From: Lachnospiraceae bacterium
GTDB taxonomy: Bacteria > Bacillota > Clostridia > Lachnospirales > Lachnospiraceae
DNA: 40,647 nt
NCBI GenBank assembly: GCA_900772685.1
Contig: CAAGRP010000090.1
Span: 1 to 40,647 of the forward strand
Direction of reading: 5' to 3'
A program made the translations under genes and the position numbers. Shown here in pieces: positions 17,689 through 26,323 of the stretch. The stretch's first letter is position 1, and each line of letters starts with the position of its first letter. The notes beneath the pieces are model-generated. The model did no database searches and had not been told where the DNA came from. It worked only from the letters and a program-made list of their open reading frames with translations.

Positions 17689-17694
17689 ACTTTG

Positions 17695-17771
17695 TTGACA
17701 AACACAGTTATTTTTGTATAATTACTCAAATAGAGCAATGGCGCTCATTAATGCCCTTGCTCTATTTTTTT
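17695..17771 (+). promoter_or_regulatory. Promoter followed at once by a terminator-like hairpin (element B)
   Basis: TTGACA (17695-17700), a 16-base spacer and TATAAT (17717-17722) form a near-consensus promoter. Six bases later a hairpin begins (AATAGAGCAATGG, 17729-17741, with its partner at 17754-17766, one mismatch), followed by a run of T to 17771. The start of transcription should be at the first hairpin bases. The gene at 17809 begins 38 bases after the T-run. It matches element A at 814-890 in sequence and spacing. It also would stop readthrough from metH. Confidence 0.78.
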
Positions 17772-17808
17772 ATGAATTTTTATGCACTATATACACGGAG
17801 GTTTTTAT

Positions 17809-18141
17809 ATGACAGCTATTGCCTGCAAATCCATTACTGTTGACACACTGCTTGATGCGCTTAAAGGCAGCCCGCTTCCCGAACTCATATACAGAAAATA
17901 TCTTGAGCCCATCGCCGAATATGACAAATTCTGCGGCACCGACTACATGGATTTTGTCGCAGACTATATCAAATATGACGGGCACATTAAGACGATCTCC
18001 GAAAAGAGCTATGTCCACCGGAACACTGTACACTACAGGATACGCAAGATAGAGGAGATCCTGGGCTGTGACATCTCAAGGCTCGATACGAAAATGAATA
18101 TAATGATCGCATATGCTTACTACGAGCACATGACGGCCTGA
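17809..18141 (+). CDS. Stand-alone PucR/CdaR-type helix-turn-helix protein
   Basis: The start is set by GGAGG seven bases before the ATG. The 110 residues correspond to the C-terminal DNA-binding end of PucR/CdaR regulators: a leading helix, then VADYIKYDGHIKTISEKSYVHRNTVHYRIRKIEEILGCDI, where HRNTVHYRIRKI is the family signature. No sensory domain is present. It could be a remnant, a small repressor, or an antagonist of full-length relatives such as the one at 1-603. Both genes lie behind the same promoter-hairpin element, which suggests common control. A short AAAC/GTTT stem with T-run follows the stop. Confidence 0.8.
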   Translation: MTAIACKSITVDTLLDALKGSPLPELIYRKYLEPIAEYDKFCGTDYMDFVADYIKYDGHIKTISEKSYVHRNTVHYRIRKIEEILGCDISRLDTKMNIMIAYAYYEHMTA

Positions 18142-18183
18142 CTCTTTTAAACTGCCGTTTTTTTATTTTTTTTGTGCTGATAA

Positions 18184-18233
18184 TTGACTTTTTTTCTCTT
18201 ATATTATATACAGTATCCTTGGAAATAATTTCC
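18184..18233 (+). promoter_or_regulatory. potABCD promoter with palindromic operator candidate
   Basis: TTGACT (18184-18189), a 17-base spacer and TATACA (18207-18212) form the promoter. The perfect 13-base palindrome GGAAATAATTTCC (18221-18233) covers the first transcribed bases, where a repressor would block initiation. The operon starts at 18266. The regulator is unknown. Confidence 0.65.
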
Positions 18234-18265
18234 CTTTATAATCTCTCTTGAAAGGAAATCAATAA

Positions 18266-19708
18266 ATGAACAATGCCGGTGAAAATATTATAGAACTCAG
18301 GAATGTCTGCAGAACCTTCAGCGATGGCTTCAGTGCCGTTTCGGACTTCACTCTTGAAGTCAAGCGAGGTGAATTTGTAACCTTCTTAGGTCCTTCGGGA
18401 TGCGGAAAAACAACCACTCTTCGAATGATAGCCGGTTTTGACCTGCCAACTTCAGGTGAGATACTTCTTAACGGAAAGAGCATAACGGATCTTCCGCCGA
18501 ATAAAAGACCGATTAATACCGTTTTTCAGCGGTATGCTCTTTTTCCCCATATGAATATATATGAAAATATCGCTTTCGGTCTCAAGCAGAAAAAAATGGA
18601 TAAGTCCCTTATCGAAAAAAAAGTTAAAAAATTCCTTGAGCTTGTCGATCTTGAAGGCTTTGAGGACCGCCGTGTATCAACCCTTTCAGGCGGCCAGCAG
18701 CAAAGGGTCGCTATAGCACGCGCACTTGTAAACGAACCTGAAATACTCCTTCTTGACGAGCCTCTGGGTGCACTCGACCTCAAGATGCGTCAGGAAATGC
18801 AGATAGAACTTAAGGCAATGCACGATGAGCTCGGCATTACCTTTATATATGTTACCCATGACCAGGAAGAGGCTCTTACAATGTCTGATAAGATAGTTGT
18901 CATGTCAGAGGGCCGCATACAGCAGATAGGCACGCCTGAGGACATATACAACGAGCCGCAGAATGCATTTGTAGCCGACTTTATCGGAAACAGCAACCTC
19001 TTTAACGGAATAATGACAGATAAACTTACCGCAAGATTCTGCGGAGGCACATTTAAATGCGTGGATGATATAGATGTCGGAACACACATAACGGCTGTAG
19101 TAAGACCGGAGGACGTTATAATAACCTCTCCCGAAAACGGAACCATACAAGGTACCGTCACCTCTGTCATATTTAAAGGAATACATTATGAGATAACCGT
19201 TGAATCCGGCAGATATGAAGTGGTCATCCAATCCGTAGACCGCGCAAACGTCGGAGACGTCATCGGAATGAACGTCATCCCGGACAATATCCATATAATG
19301 ATAGCCGAGGATCACACCAACATATTTTTTGCCGATATCAATAAGGATTTCAGGCTCGAATACAACGGCAGCGTTCTTGATACCAGCGTCACAAGACTGT
19401 TCCCCAACAGCAAGCGAAACAGCGACGGCACCATCATAGATTCCGGCGGTGATGCAGTCGACTTAAGACGTGTAAAGATAATGATAGCCATGCAGCCTCA
19501 GGACATCACCCTTACCGATGACAAGGAGCAGGGTCTCGTACAGGGCTATATAAGCAACCTTATATACAAGGGTGACCATTACAGCTATGTTATCAAAACC
19601 GATATAGGTCAGGACTTTGTCGTAGATGACGAATATCTCTGGAACATGAACGATAATGTCGGCCTTATCATGCCTGTTGATAAAATGAAATTCACAGTTA
19701 AAAAATAA
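18266..19708 (+). CDS. potA: Spermidine/putrescine ABC transporter, ATP-binding protein (long form)
   Basis: This cytoplasmic ATPase drives polyamine uptake through PotB and PotC. It has Walker A GPSGCGKTT, signature LSGGQQQRVAIARAL, Walker B LLLDEPLGALD and the H-loop VTHDQEEA. The 480 residues exceed the usual 350-380. The C-terminal extension appears to repeat a TOBE segment: RPEDVIITSPENG...FKGIHYEITVE near 277 resembles QPQDITLTDDKEQ...YKGDHYSYVIK near 412. The gene is 14 bases from potB and leads the operon. Confidence 0.93.
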   Translation: MNNAGENIIELRNVCRTFSDGFSAVSDFTLEVKRGEFVTFLGPSGCGKTTTLRMIAGFDLPTSGEILLNGKSITDLPPNKRPINTVFQRYALFPHMNIYENIAFGLKQKKMDKSLIEKKVKKFLELVDLEGFEDRRVSTLSGGQQQRVAIARALVNEPEILLLDEPLGALDLKMRQEMQIELKAMHDELGITFIYVTHDQEEALTMSDKIVVMSEGRIQQIGTPEDIYNEPQNAFVADFIGNSNLFNGIMTDKLTARFCGGTFKCVDDIDVGTHITAVVRPEDVIITSPENGTIQGTVTSVIFKGIHYEITVESGRYEVVIQSVDRANVGDVIGMNVIPDNIHIMIAEDHTNIFFADINKDFRLEYNGSVLDTSVTRLFPNSKRNSDGTIIDSGGDAVDLRRVKIMIAMQPQDITLTDDKEQGLVQGYISNLIYKGDHYSYVIKTDIGQDFVVDDEYLWNMNDNVGLIMPVDKMKFTVKK

Positions 19709-19722
19709 ACCGGGAGAGATCA

Positions 19723-20520
19723 ATGCCAAAAATGACCTTTTCAAGAAAAGCCCTGTCTATTCCGTATATGGTTTTTCTTTTAATATTTGTTATCGCTCCG
19801 CTCGCAGTGCTTGTCTTCTTTGCATTCACCGACGGAAGCGGTCACATTTCAGCAATGAACTTTATCGGATTCTTTTCGGATCCGAATACGCTCGGCACGC
19901 TCGTATACAGTCTTGCCGTGGCTGTTGTAACGACCGTCGTATGCCTTCTTATCGCGTATCCGACGGCATATATCCTTGCCAAAAGCCGGCTTAAGCAGAA
20001 ATCAGCGATACTTCTGCTCATAGTCGCACCCATGTGGATAAACTTTTCTCTCAGAATATCCGCATTGAAGGAGATCCTCACTCTTATAGAAGGAAATCTG
20101 GCCCTTTATCCGTTCTTCAATACGATAGTAGGCATGACCTATGACTTCCTTCCTTTTATGATCCTTCCTATATACAACACTCTTGTAAGGCTCGACAACT
20201 CTTATATCGAAGCCTCAAGAGACCTTGGTGCCGGAAGCTTTTCGACCTTTATGAAGGTGACCCTTCCTCTTTCGGTTCCCGGGATCATAAGCGGTATAAT
20301 GATGGTTTTCCTTCCGTCAATGACAAACTATGTCGTTCTCGACATGCTTTATAACAGCACATATATCATGGGAAGCCTTATCGGAAGCTATTTCTCCGCC
20401 TACAACTGGCACGGCGGATCGATGATAGCCCTCATCCTTCTTACGATCATATGTCTCTTTACGCTTCTTACAAACGACCGTGAAGCGGATGATCAGAAAA
20501 GAGGAGGTGCATTGCTGTGA
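19723..20520 (+). CDS. potB: Spermidine/putrescine ABC transporter permease
   Basis: This 265-residue MetI-type permease has about six membrane helices. The EAA loop that contacts the ATPase is EASRDLGAGSFSTFMKVTLP (about 166-185), followed by SVPGIISGIMMVFLPS. It forms the membrane channel together with PotC. The stop overlaps the GTG start of potC by four bases, so the two are translationally coupled. Confidence 0.93.
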   Translation: MPKMTFSRKALSIPYMVFLLIFVIAPLAVLVFFAFTDGSGHISAMNFIGFFSDPNTLGTLVYSLAVAVVTTVVCLLIAYPTAYILAKSRLKQKSAILLLIVAPMWINFSLRISALKEILTLIEGNLALYPFFNTIVGMTYDFLPFMILPIYNTLVRLDNSYIEASRDLGAGSFSTFMKVTLPLSVPGIISGIMMVFLPSMTNYVVLDMLYNSTYIMGSLIGSYFSAYNWHGGSMIALILLTIICLFTLLTNDREADDQKRGGALL

Positions 20521-21323
20521 AAAAATTTCCAAGAGCCTTATTTATCTCTCTTGTACTTTTGTTTTTATATGCGCCGATACTCATCCTCGCTGTTTACAGC
20601 TTTACCGATGCAACAAACATAGGAGCTATCAAGGGATTTTCGCTGCATAATTACATAACATTATTTACGACCGACGAACTCCTTGGAATGATAATCGGAA
20701 CGCTTCTTCTTGCAATCCTTTCCGCTGCTATCTCCACGGTACTCGGTACCATGGGTGCCATCGGAAGCTTTTACTCAAAGAAACGCATGGGCTCGTTTAT
20801 CTCCACAACAAACCAGATCCCGGTCATAAACGCAGATGTCGTAACAGGATTTTCGATCTGTATACTGCTTGTAGTCGTTTTGGGAGTGAGCAAGGATACA
20901 TATATCCCGCTTATATTCGGTCATGTGACCCTTTGTGCACCGTTTGTCTATCTTTCGGTAATACCAAAGCTTAAGGAGATGGATCCGAGCATATACGAGG
21001 CCGCACTTGACCTTGGTGCTTCTCCGTCCTCCGCACTCAAGAAAATAATAATCCCTCAGATAGTTCCCGGGATCCTTTCCGGATTTATGCTTGCCATAAC
21101 ACTGTCTCTTGACGATTATTTTATTTCGACATATACAAAGCCGGCAACCTTCGATACGATCAGCACATATGTGGTAAATGCCACAAAGGGCTCACAGACA
21201 AATATCAAAACCGCGCTCTGGGCTCTTTCGGCCGTAATATTTGCCATAGTGATCATCTTCGTTGTATGCATGAATATCAAGGCTTCAAAACAGGCAGAAA
21301 AGGCAGGGAAGAAATATGAATAA
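20517..21323 (+). CDS. potC: Spermidine/putrescine ABC transporter permease
   Basis: A 268-residue MetI-type permease with about six helices starts at GTG, with GAGGAGG upstream inside potB. Its EAA loop is EAALDLGASPSSALKKIIIP (about 161-180), followed by QIVPGILSGFMLAITLSLDDY, the PotC form of the motif. It pairs with PotB. The last eight bases overlap the start of potD. Confidence 0.93.
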   Translation: MKKFPRALFISLVLLFLYAPILILAVYSFTDATNIGAIKGFSLHNYITLFTTDELLGMIIGTLLLAILSAAISTVLGTMGAIGSFYSKKRMGSFISTTNQIPVINADVVTGFSICILLVVVLGVSKDTYIPLIFGHVTLCAPFVYLSVIPKLKEMDPSIYEAALDLGASPSSALKKIIIPQIVPGILSGFMLAITLSLDDYFISTYTKPATFDTISTYVVNATKGSQTNIKTALWALSAVIFAIVIIFVVCMNIKASKQAEKAGKKYE

Positions 21324-22800
21324 GAGATTTTTATCATTATTGATATCCGCTGTTTCCGTGTTTTCGGCAACCGTCCTCCCCTGCACTATCGCATTTGCAG
21401 AGGAAACTCCCTCCGTAACCCTTAGGGTATGCAACTGGGAAGAATATATAGACCTTGGCGACTGGGATGAGGATGAGACAATAGAACTCGAAAGCGGAGA
21501 TATCACCTCGGAAAATTCAATGATCAAGGATTTCGAGAACTGGTACTATGAGACCTACGGTATACGTGTAAATGTCGAGTACAGTACCTTCGGAACAAAC
21601 GAAGATCTGTATAACAGGCTCATGCTCGGCGACACCTACGATATCATCTGTCCTTCCGAATATCTTATAATGAAGCTTATGACCGAAAATGCACTTGTTC
21701 CGCTCTCCGACAGCTTCTTTGATGCGTCCGTTGAAGAGAATTATTATATAAGGGGGCTTTCTCCTTATATCTCATCGGTATTCAACGAAAATAAGATAAA
21801 CGATGAAGAGTGGAGCAGATATATGGCCGGATATATGTGGGGTATAACCGGTATCGTTTATAATCCGGAGTATGTTCCGAAGGAAGATGCTTCATCATGG
21901 ACCATACTGAATGACCCGCAATATAAAAGAGCCGTTACCATAAAGGACAATGTCCGTGATTCGTATTTTGCGGCAGTAGGTGCCATAAAGCACGACCTTC
22001 TTACAGATGAAAGCTTCCTTTCGTCTCCCGACTACAAGGAAAAACTCCTTGAAGAAATGAATGATGTGTCGGACGAGACTATAGCCGTGGTTCAGGATTA
22101 TCTTCAATCCGTTAAAAACAATGCGTATTCATTTGAAACCGACTCCGGTAAGGCCGATATGATAACAGGAAAGGTCCTTGCAAACTATCAGTGGTCCGGA
22201 GACGCCGTATATACGATGGATCAGGCCGATGAGGATGACTACACCCTGAATTTTGCCGTTCCTGCGGAATCAACAAATATCTATTTCGATGGCTGGGTAA
22301 TGCTAAAGAGCGGGATCGGAAACGATACGGCAAAGCAGCATGCCGCAGAGGCCTTTATGAACTTTCTTTCAAGGCCTGACAACGCGATAAGAAACATGTA
22401 TTACATCGGTTACACCTCTGTTATTTCGGGCGGTGACGATGACCGTATATTTGAATACGTGGATTACTGCTATGGTGCCGAAGAGGATGAAACGGACGTC
22501 ACGGAATATCCTCTTGACTATTTCTTCTCGGATGATCCTTCTTCCGATGAATATACTCTTACTGTTCCGACGGAACAGCTTGACCGCCAGCTCTCCGCAC
22601 AGTATCCGTCTGCGGATGCGCTCGGCAGATCCAGCGTAATGCTGAATTTCGATAATGAAAGAAATGATAAGATAAACCACATGTGGATCAACGTGAGATG
22701 CTTTAATATAAACAACATCCCTGTTGTGCTCCGTATTCTTATATGTGCGGTTATCGCAGGTGCTGTCATTTTCCTTGTACGAAACAGGCGGAGACACTGA
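21316..22800 (+). CDS. potD: Polyamine-binding protein PotD, anchored by a C-terminal helix
   Basis: This 494-residue extracellular solute-binding protein has a secretion signal (1 to about 28, ending near AFAEE). The binding domain opens with LRVCNWEEYID and contains YDIICPSEYLIMKLM, GYMWGITGIVYNP and FDGWVMLKSG, all PotD-like. It has no clear lipobox. Instead a hydrophobic helix near the C-terminus (about 468-488) followed by RNRRRH should anchor it in the membrane. An acidic insert (about 378-418) and the added tail explain the greater length compared with the usual 350. It delivers polyamines to PotBC. Confidence 0.92.
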   Translation: MNKRFLSLLISAVSVFSATVLPCTIAFAEETPSVTLRVCNWEEYIDLGDWDEDETIELESGDITSENSMIKDFENWYYETYGIRVNVEYSTFGTNEDLYNRLMLGDTYDIICPSEYLIMKLMTENALVPLSDSFFDASVEENYYIRGLSPYISSVFNENKINDEEWSRYMAGYMWGITGIVYNPEYVPKEDASSWTILNDPQYKRAVTIKDNVRDSYFAAVGAIKHDLLTDESFLSSPDYKEKLLEEMNDVSDETIAVVQDYLQSVKNNAYSFETDSGKADMITGKVLANYQWSGDAVYTMDQADEDDYTLNFAVPAESTNIYFDGWVMLKSGIGNDTAKQHAAEAFMNFLSRPDNAIRNMYYIGYTSVISGGDDDRIFEYVDYCYGAEEDETDVTEYPLDYFFSDDPSSDEYTLTVPTEQLDRQLSAQYPSADALGRSSVMLNFDNERNDKINHMWINVRCFNINNIPVVLRILICAVIAGAVIFLVRNRRRH

Positions 22801-22895
22801 CCCGGACTCTTTACGCGGCATAAGCATATATTCCGCGAATCAAAAGCTTCAGCGCATCATATATACAATATAACAACGGATATACATCTTAAAAT

Positions 22896-22927
22896 AAAAA
22901 GGCGTGGCCGCAAGCCACACCTTTTTT
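22896..22927 (+). terminator. Terminator between potD and the acidic membrane protein gene
   Basis: The stem GGCGTGGC / GCCACACC (one mismatch) at 22901-22921 has a CGCAA loop. A run of A precedes it and a run of T follows it, so it can serve both the potABCD operon and the convergent gene at 22946-23374. Confidence 0.88.
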
Positions 22928-22945
22928 ATATACATAAATGTTTAA

Positions 22946-23374
22946 TTATCGATCATCGTCGTCAACTAAGTCTTCGAGTTCTTCCTCTTCAAGCATCATA
23001 GCTGCAGCGACTGCCTTCTGCTTTTCATCGTCGGCTTCCTCTGATGCATCATCCGCTTCCCGGTTATCTTCTTCTGTGTCAGCATCGTCTTCCGAGCTCT
23101 CGTCATTTTCTTCTATCTGCTCAGGCTCGTTATCCGTTATCTCTTCAGCCGGCTCCATCGAAGCCTCATCCGGCTCGTTCTTCATCTTTATAAGGCTCGT
23201 AACTATAAGAACGACCGAAATAACGATAAATAAAACTCCGAAAAGAACGAACAGCCATGGGTTATCCGGATTATCCGTTCCCTTTATCACTCCGCTGATA
23301 AGCTGCACTCCAAGATAAATAAGATATGCCGCAACAATAAACCTCACTATATACCGGCTGTATTTTCCTCCCAT
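22946..23374 (-). CDS. Small membrane protein with long acidic tail
   Basis: The ATG at 23374 is preceded by AGAGAGG, so this start is preferred over one 48 bases upstream. The 142 residues contain two membrane helices (about 9-29 and 40-63) and then an almost continuous run of Glu and Asp to the C-terminus, ending in VDDDDR. With positive residues before the first helix, both ends are probably cytoplasmic. I do not recognise a family and no function can be given. The acidic tail may bind cations or basic proteins. Confidence 0.7.
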   Translation of the reverse strand: MGGKYSRYIVRFIVAAYLIYLGVQLISGVIKGTDNPDNPWLFVLFGVLFIVISVVLIVTSLIKMKNEPDEASMEPAEEITDNEPEQIEENDESSEDDADTEEDNREADDASEEADDEKQKAVAAAMMLEEEELEDLVDDDDR

Positions 23375-23473
23375 TGTAAGACCTCTCTGCTTTATATTAT
23401 TTATATGCCGCTTTAAAACCAAAGCATGGCATCAACCTTTTAAACTATACCAAAAAAAATAATATATGTAAAT

Positions 23474-23502
23474 GAAAAAGAGACATCCGTAAACAATGTC
23501 TC
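23474..23502 (-). terminator. Terminator of the tRNA cluster
   Basis: The stem GAGACAT / ATGTCTC (23480-23486 with 23496-23502) is followed on the minus strand by five T. It lies about 45 bases past the last tRNA. Confidence 0.8.
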
Positions 23503-23546
23503 CTGAAATACTCTTTATAAATACAGTTTGATTTTTTGCATAAAAA

Positions 23547-23619
23547 TGGGGCCTACAGGGCTCGAACCTGTGACCCTCTGCTTGTAAGGCAGATGCTCTC
23601 CCAGCTGAGCTAAGACCCC
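23547..23619 (-). tRNA. tRNA-Val (anticodon TAC)
   Basis: The 73-base cloverleaf has an acceptor stem GGGGTCT / AGGCCCC, the T-loop GGTTCGAGCC and the anticodon loop CTTACAA. CCA is not encoded. It is the last of four tRNA genes read on the minus strand. Confidence 0.96.
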
Positions 23620-23650
23620 AAATAAATCTTATTTGATTATAAAATAAAAA

Positions 23651-23724
23651 CGACCCGGATCGGGTTCGAACCGACGACCTCCGCCGTGACAGGGCGGCGC
23701 TCTAACCAGCTGAGCCACCGGGCC
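23651..23724 (-). tRNA. tRNA-Asp (anticodon GTC)
   Basis: The 74-base cloverleaf has acceptor GGCCCGG / CCGGGTC with discriminator G and the anticodon loop CTGTCAC. CCA is not encoded. Confidence 0.97.
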
Positions 23725-23746
23725 GTATTAAATTATCAAAATAAAA

Positions 23747-23820
23747 TGGACCCTCGGGGACTCGAACCCAGGACCGATCGGTTATGAGCCGATTGCTCTA
23801 ACCAGCTGAGCTAAGGGTCC
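23747..23820 (-). tRNA. tRNA with CAT anticodon (Met, or Ile2)
   Basis: The 74-base cloverleaf has acceptor GGACCCT / AGGGTCC and anticodon loop CTCATAA. It is not an initiator, as the first pair is a normal G-C. Elongator Met and the lysidine-modified Ile2 share this loop, and the acceptor resembles E. coli Ile2, so the isotype is left open. Confidence 0.93.
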
Positions 23821-23825
23821 AAAAA

Positions 23826-23898
23826 AGCCGATGATCGGACTCGAACCGATAACCTGCTGATTACAAATCAGCTGCTCTGCCAATTGAGCCACATCGGC
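23826..23898 (-). tRNA. tRNA-Thr (anticodon TGT)
   Basis: The 73-base cloverleaf has acceptor GCCGATG / CATCGGC and the anticodon loop TTTGTAA. It is the first gene of the tRNA cluster. Confidence 0.96.
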
Positions 23899-23929
23899 AA
23901 TTTCCATTTCTTTTGGACTTGCACGATTG

Positions 23930-23958
23930 ATAATACCATAGGGTTTTTTAAAATGCAA
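23930..23958 (-). promoter_or_regulatory. Promoter of the tRNA cluster
   Basis: On the minus strand TTGCAT (23953-23958) and TATTAT (23930-23935) are 17 bases apart, with TG before the -10 box. It lies about 32 bases upstream of tRNA-Thr. Confidence 0.8.
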
Positions 23959-23977
23959 GCACTTTTTTCAAAAAGTT

Positions 23978-24006
23978 TTGACCTATTTTTTAAAATGTGT
24001 TATCAT
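23978..24006 (+). promoter_or_regulatory. Promoter of the Lit-like gene
   Basis: TTGACC (23978-23983) and TATCAT (24001-24006) are 17 bases apart and lie about 55 bases before the start at 24060. It is divergent from the tRNA promoter. Confidence 0.75.
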
Positions 24007-24059
24007 ACGCCTGTTTCACTGCTTAACTGCCTAATCTTAAATGAATTCAGGGAGATAAC

Positions 24060-24704
24060 ATGAAAAGATTTATTCAGATAATATCGGGGCTTATCACCGC
24101 TGTATTTATACTTTGCATCGCAACAGTGATAACTCTTAACTCCGGCTTTTTATATGAAGCCGATGTAAAGAAATATGATATAGAAGAAACGACTTCTTTA
24201 TCTCACGATGAGATAATGGCCAATTATAAGGCGATGATCAACTACAACAACCTCGGTGGTCCTTCGGAGCTTAAGTTCCCGACCTTTTCAATGTCGGACG
24301 GCGGCCGTATCCATTTTAAAGAGGTTAAGCGTATTTTTAATATAATGGAGTACGCTGCCATCATATGCGGTATAGCGACAGCATTCTTTATCATCTTCTA
24401 TATAAGAAAGAAGATGTACGGATATTTCCTGTGGAGCGGCATTATAACCGTTGCCCTGCCGGTTATCGCCGGCATCTATGCGCTTGCAGCCTGGGACAGC
24501 CTCTTTGTGACATTTCACAGACTGCTGTTCAACAATGACTACTGGATCTTTGACGCCGCTGCAGACCCCGTCATAACGATCCTTCCTGACGGTTATTTTC
24601 TGCACTGCCTTATAATGATCATAGTCATCTCATTCGTACTTGCAGTGCTTTGCTTTGCCGGATATTTCAGCTTCCGAAAACGCCTGCGTTCAAGGAACGG
24701 TTGA
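24060..24704 (+). CDS. TIGR01906/DUF1461 membrane protein, Lit-like
   Basis: The 214 residues have four membrane helices (about 5-27, 96-115, 121-144, 182-206) with an external loop after the first. The block FVTFHRLLFNNDYWIFD (about 150-166), then ILPDGYFLHC, is the signature of the TIGR01906/DUF1461 family. Members include Lit, the lipoprotein intramolecular transacylase that moves an acyl chain on the N-terminal Cys of lipoproteins. The His in FHRLLF is the likely catalytic residue. Several lipoproteins lie in this window as possible substrates. The specific activity is not proven. Confidence 0.72.
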   Translation: MKRFIQIISGLITAVFILCIATVITLNSGFLYEADVKKYDIEETTSLSHDEIMANYKAMINYNNLGGPSELKFPTFSMSDGGRIHFKEVKRIFNIMEYAAIICGIATAFFIIFYIRKKMYGYFLWSGIITVALPVIAGIYALAAWDSLFVTFHRLLFNNDYWIFDAAADPVITILPDGYFLHCLIMIIVISFVLAVLCFAGYFSFRKRLRSRNG

Positions 24705-24763
24705 TAGTTTCTATGATTTGATATATACTGTAACGTGACTTTTTAGAAATAAGGAGTATTGTT

Positions 24764-25540
24764 TTGGCAACATATATTCAGAATTTTTTGAAATTCAAGC
24801 CTCTTCTTTTAGAGCTTGTATCAAGAGACATTAAAAACAAATACCGTCGTTCGGTACTCGGAGTACTCTGGACGCTGCTCAACCCTCTCCTCATGATGGT
24901 CGTGCTCGCCATTGTATTTTCTAATCTTTTTAAATTCGATATAGAAAACTATCCCGTGTACATCCTGAGCGGTCAGGTAATATATAACTTCTTCTCCGAA
25001 GCGACCAATATGTCGATGTCGGCTATAATCGACAACGCGCCGCTTTTAAAGAAGGTATATATACCAAAATACCTTTTTGTGTTTTCGCGCGTGCTCTCAA
25101 GCATCATAAACGTGCTTGCATCACACTGTGCTCTTATACTCGTTATGATAGCAACCGGCGTTGAGCTTCATTGGACAGTACTTCTTTTCTTTATACCAAT
25201 GATATTCCTTGTTTTATTCAGCCTCGGCTGCGGACTCATACTGTCGACCGTAGCGGTCAAATTCCGCGATATAATGCATCTGTACGGCGTTTTCGTAACG
25301 GCTCTTATGTACCTCACACCTGTGATCTATGCACTGAGCCTCCTTCCGCACTGGTTATATCAGGTCGTTCGCGCAAACCCTATTACAAACTATCTTATGA
25401 TGTACAGGGATGTAATGCTGAACGGTGTTATCTTTGATCCGATCCAGTTTTTGATCGGTGTAGTCGAAGGTGTTGTAATGCTCCTTCTCGGTCTTTATGT
25501 ATTTGCTAAGAAACAGGATTCATTTATTTTGGATCTCTAA
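24764..25540 (+). CDS. ABC-2 permease for cell-surface polysaccharide export (Wzm/TagG-like)
   Basis: This 258-residue protein starts at TTG, with AAGGAG about eight bases upstream. The N-terminal amphipathic segment (LLLELVSRDIKNKYRRSVLGVLWTLLNPLLMM) is the typical opening of ABC-2 glycan exporters. About six helices follow. It should pair with the ATPase 18 bases downstream to move a lipid-linked glycan or teichoic acid across the membrane. No glycosyltransferases lie nearby, so the glycan is unknown. Confidence 0.9.
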   Translation: MATYIQNFLKFKPLLLELVSRDIKNKYRRSVLGVLWTLLNPLLMMVVLAIVFSNLFKFDIENYPVYILSGQVIYNFFSEATNMSMSAIIDNAPLLKKVYIPKYLFVFSRVLSSIINVLASHCALILVMIATGVELHWTVLLFFIPMIFLVLFSLGCGLILSTVAVKFRDIMHLYGVFVTALMYLTPVIYALSLLPHWLYQVVRANPITNYLMMYRDVMLNGVIFDPIQFLIGVVEGVVMLLLGLYVFAKKQDSFILDL

Positions 25541-25558
25541 TAAATATTTGAGGTAATT

Positions 25559-26293
25559 ATGGAAAACGATCTTATGGTAAAAGTGGATCATGTATCCATG
25601 CGTTTTAATCTGGCTTCCGAAAAGGTCAACAGCTTAAAAGAGTATTTTATAAAGACCCTTAAGCGTCAGATATCCTACAACAGCTTCTGGGCCTTAAATG
25701 ACGTCTCTTTTGAGGTAAGACGAGGCGAGGCTGTAGGTCTCATAGGTCTTAACGGAAGCGGAAAGAGCACGATGCTCAAGATAATCGCAGGAGTATTAAA
25801 ACCGACAGAGGGTTCTGCTGCCGTATACGGCTCTATGGCTCCTCTTATCGAGCTCGGTGCAGGTTTCGACTTTGACCTTACCGCAAGAGAGAATGTCTTC
25901 CTCAACGGCGCCATACTCGGTTATTCACGCGAATATATGCAGCAGTATTACGACGACATCGTAGAATTCTCCGAGCTCGGACAGTTCATGGACACACCTG
26001 TAAAGAACTTCTCTTCAGGTATGATCTCAAGGCTTGCCTTCGGTATCGCAACTATCGGCCAGCCCGATCTCCTCATCGTCGATGAGGTGCTTTCCGTCGG
26101 TGACTTCAGATTCCAGAACAAGTGCGAAGAAAGGATCCGCAGGATGCTTGATGCCGGAACGACGCTTCTTTTCGTTTCGCACAGCATTGCTCAGGTCAAG
26201 GAGCTCTGCAGCAAGGTCGTATGGCTCGAGCACGGAAACCTCCGCGCCTTCGGTCCGTCCGAGATATATTGCGAAGAATACGAAAATTCATAA
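25559..26293 (+). CDS. ABC transporter ATPase for polysaccharide export (Wzt/TagH-like)
   Basis: The 244 residues carry Walker A GLNGSGKSTMLKIIAG, signature NFSSGMISRLAFGIA, Walker B LLIVDEVLSVGD and H-loop LFVSHS. The segment MAPLIELGAGFDFDLTARENVFLNGAILG is the hallmark of the Wzt/TagH subfamily. The C-terminal carbohydrate-binding extension of O-antigen Wzt is absent, so chain-end recognition is unlikely. It lies 18 bases after its permease gene. Confidence 0.92.
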   Translation: MENDLMVKVDHVSMRFNLASEKVNSLKEYFIKTLKRQISYNSFWALNDVSFEVRRGEAVGLIGLNGSGKSTMLKIIAGVLKPTEGSAAVYGSMAPLIELGAGFDFDLTARENVFLNGAILGYSREYMQQYYDDIVEFSELGQFMDTPVKNFSSGMISRLAFGIATIGQPDLLIVDEVLSVGDFRFQNKCEERIRRMLDAGTTLLFVSHSIAQVKELCSKVVWLEHGNLRAFGPSEIYCEEYENS

Positions 26294-26323
26294 GCTATAA
26301 ACTTTTTAATAACAGGAGATATG

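Noticed and set aside
22938..23318. Plus-strand Ser-rich frame
   Set aside because: It is the reverse of the Glu/Asp-rich tail of the gene at 22946-23374. It has no ribosome site, and the Ser runs are an artefact of GAA/GAT codons read backwards.
23547..23898. tRNA cluster as an integration site
   Set aside because: All four tRNA genes are complete and no partial tRNA copy or integrase lies nearby.
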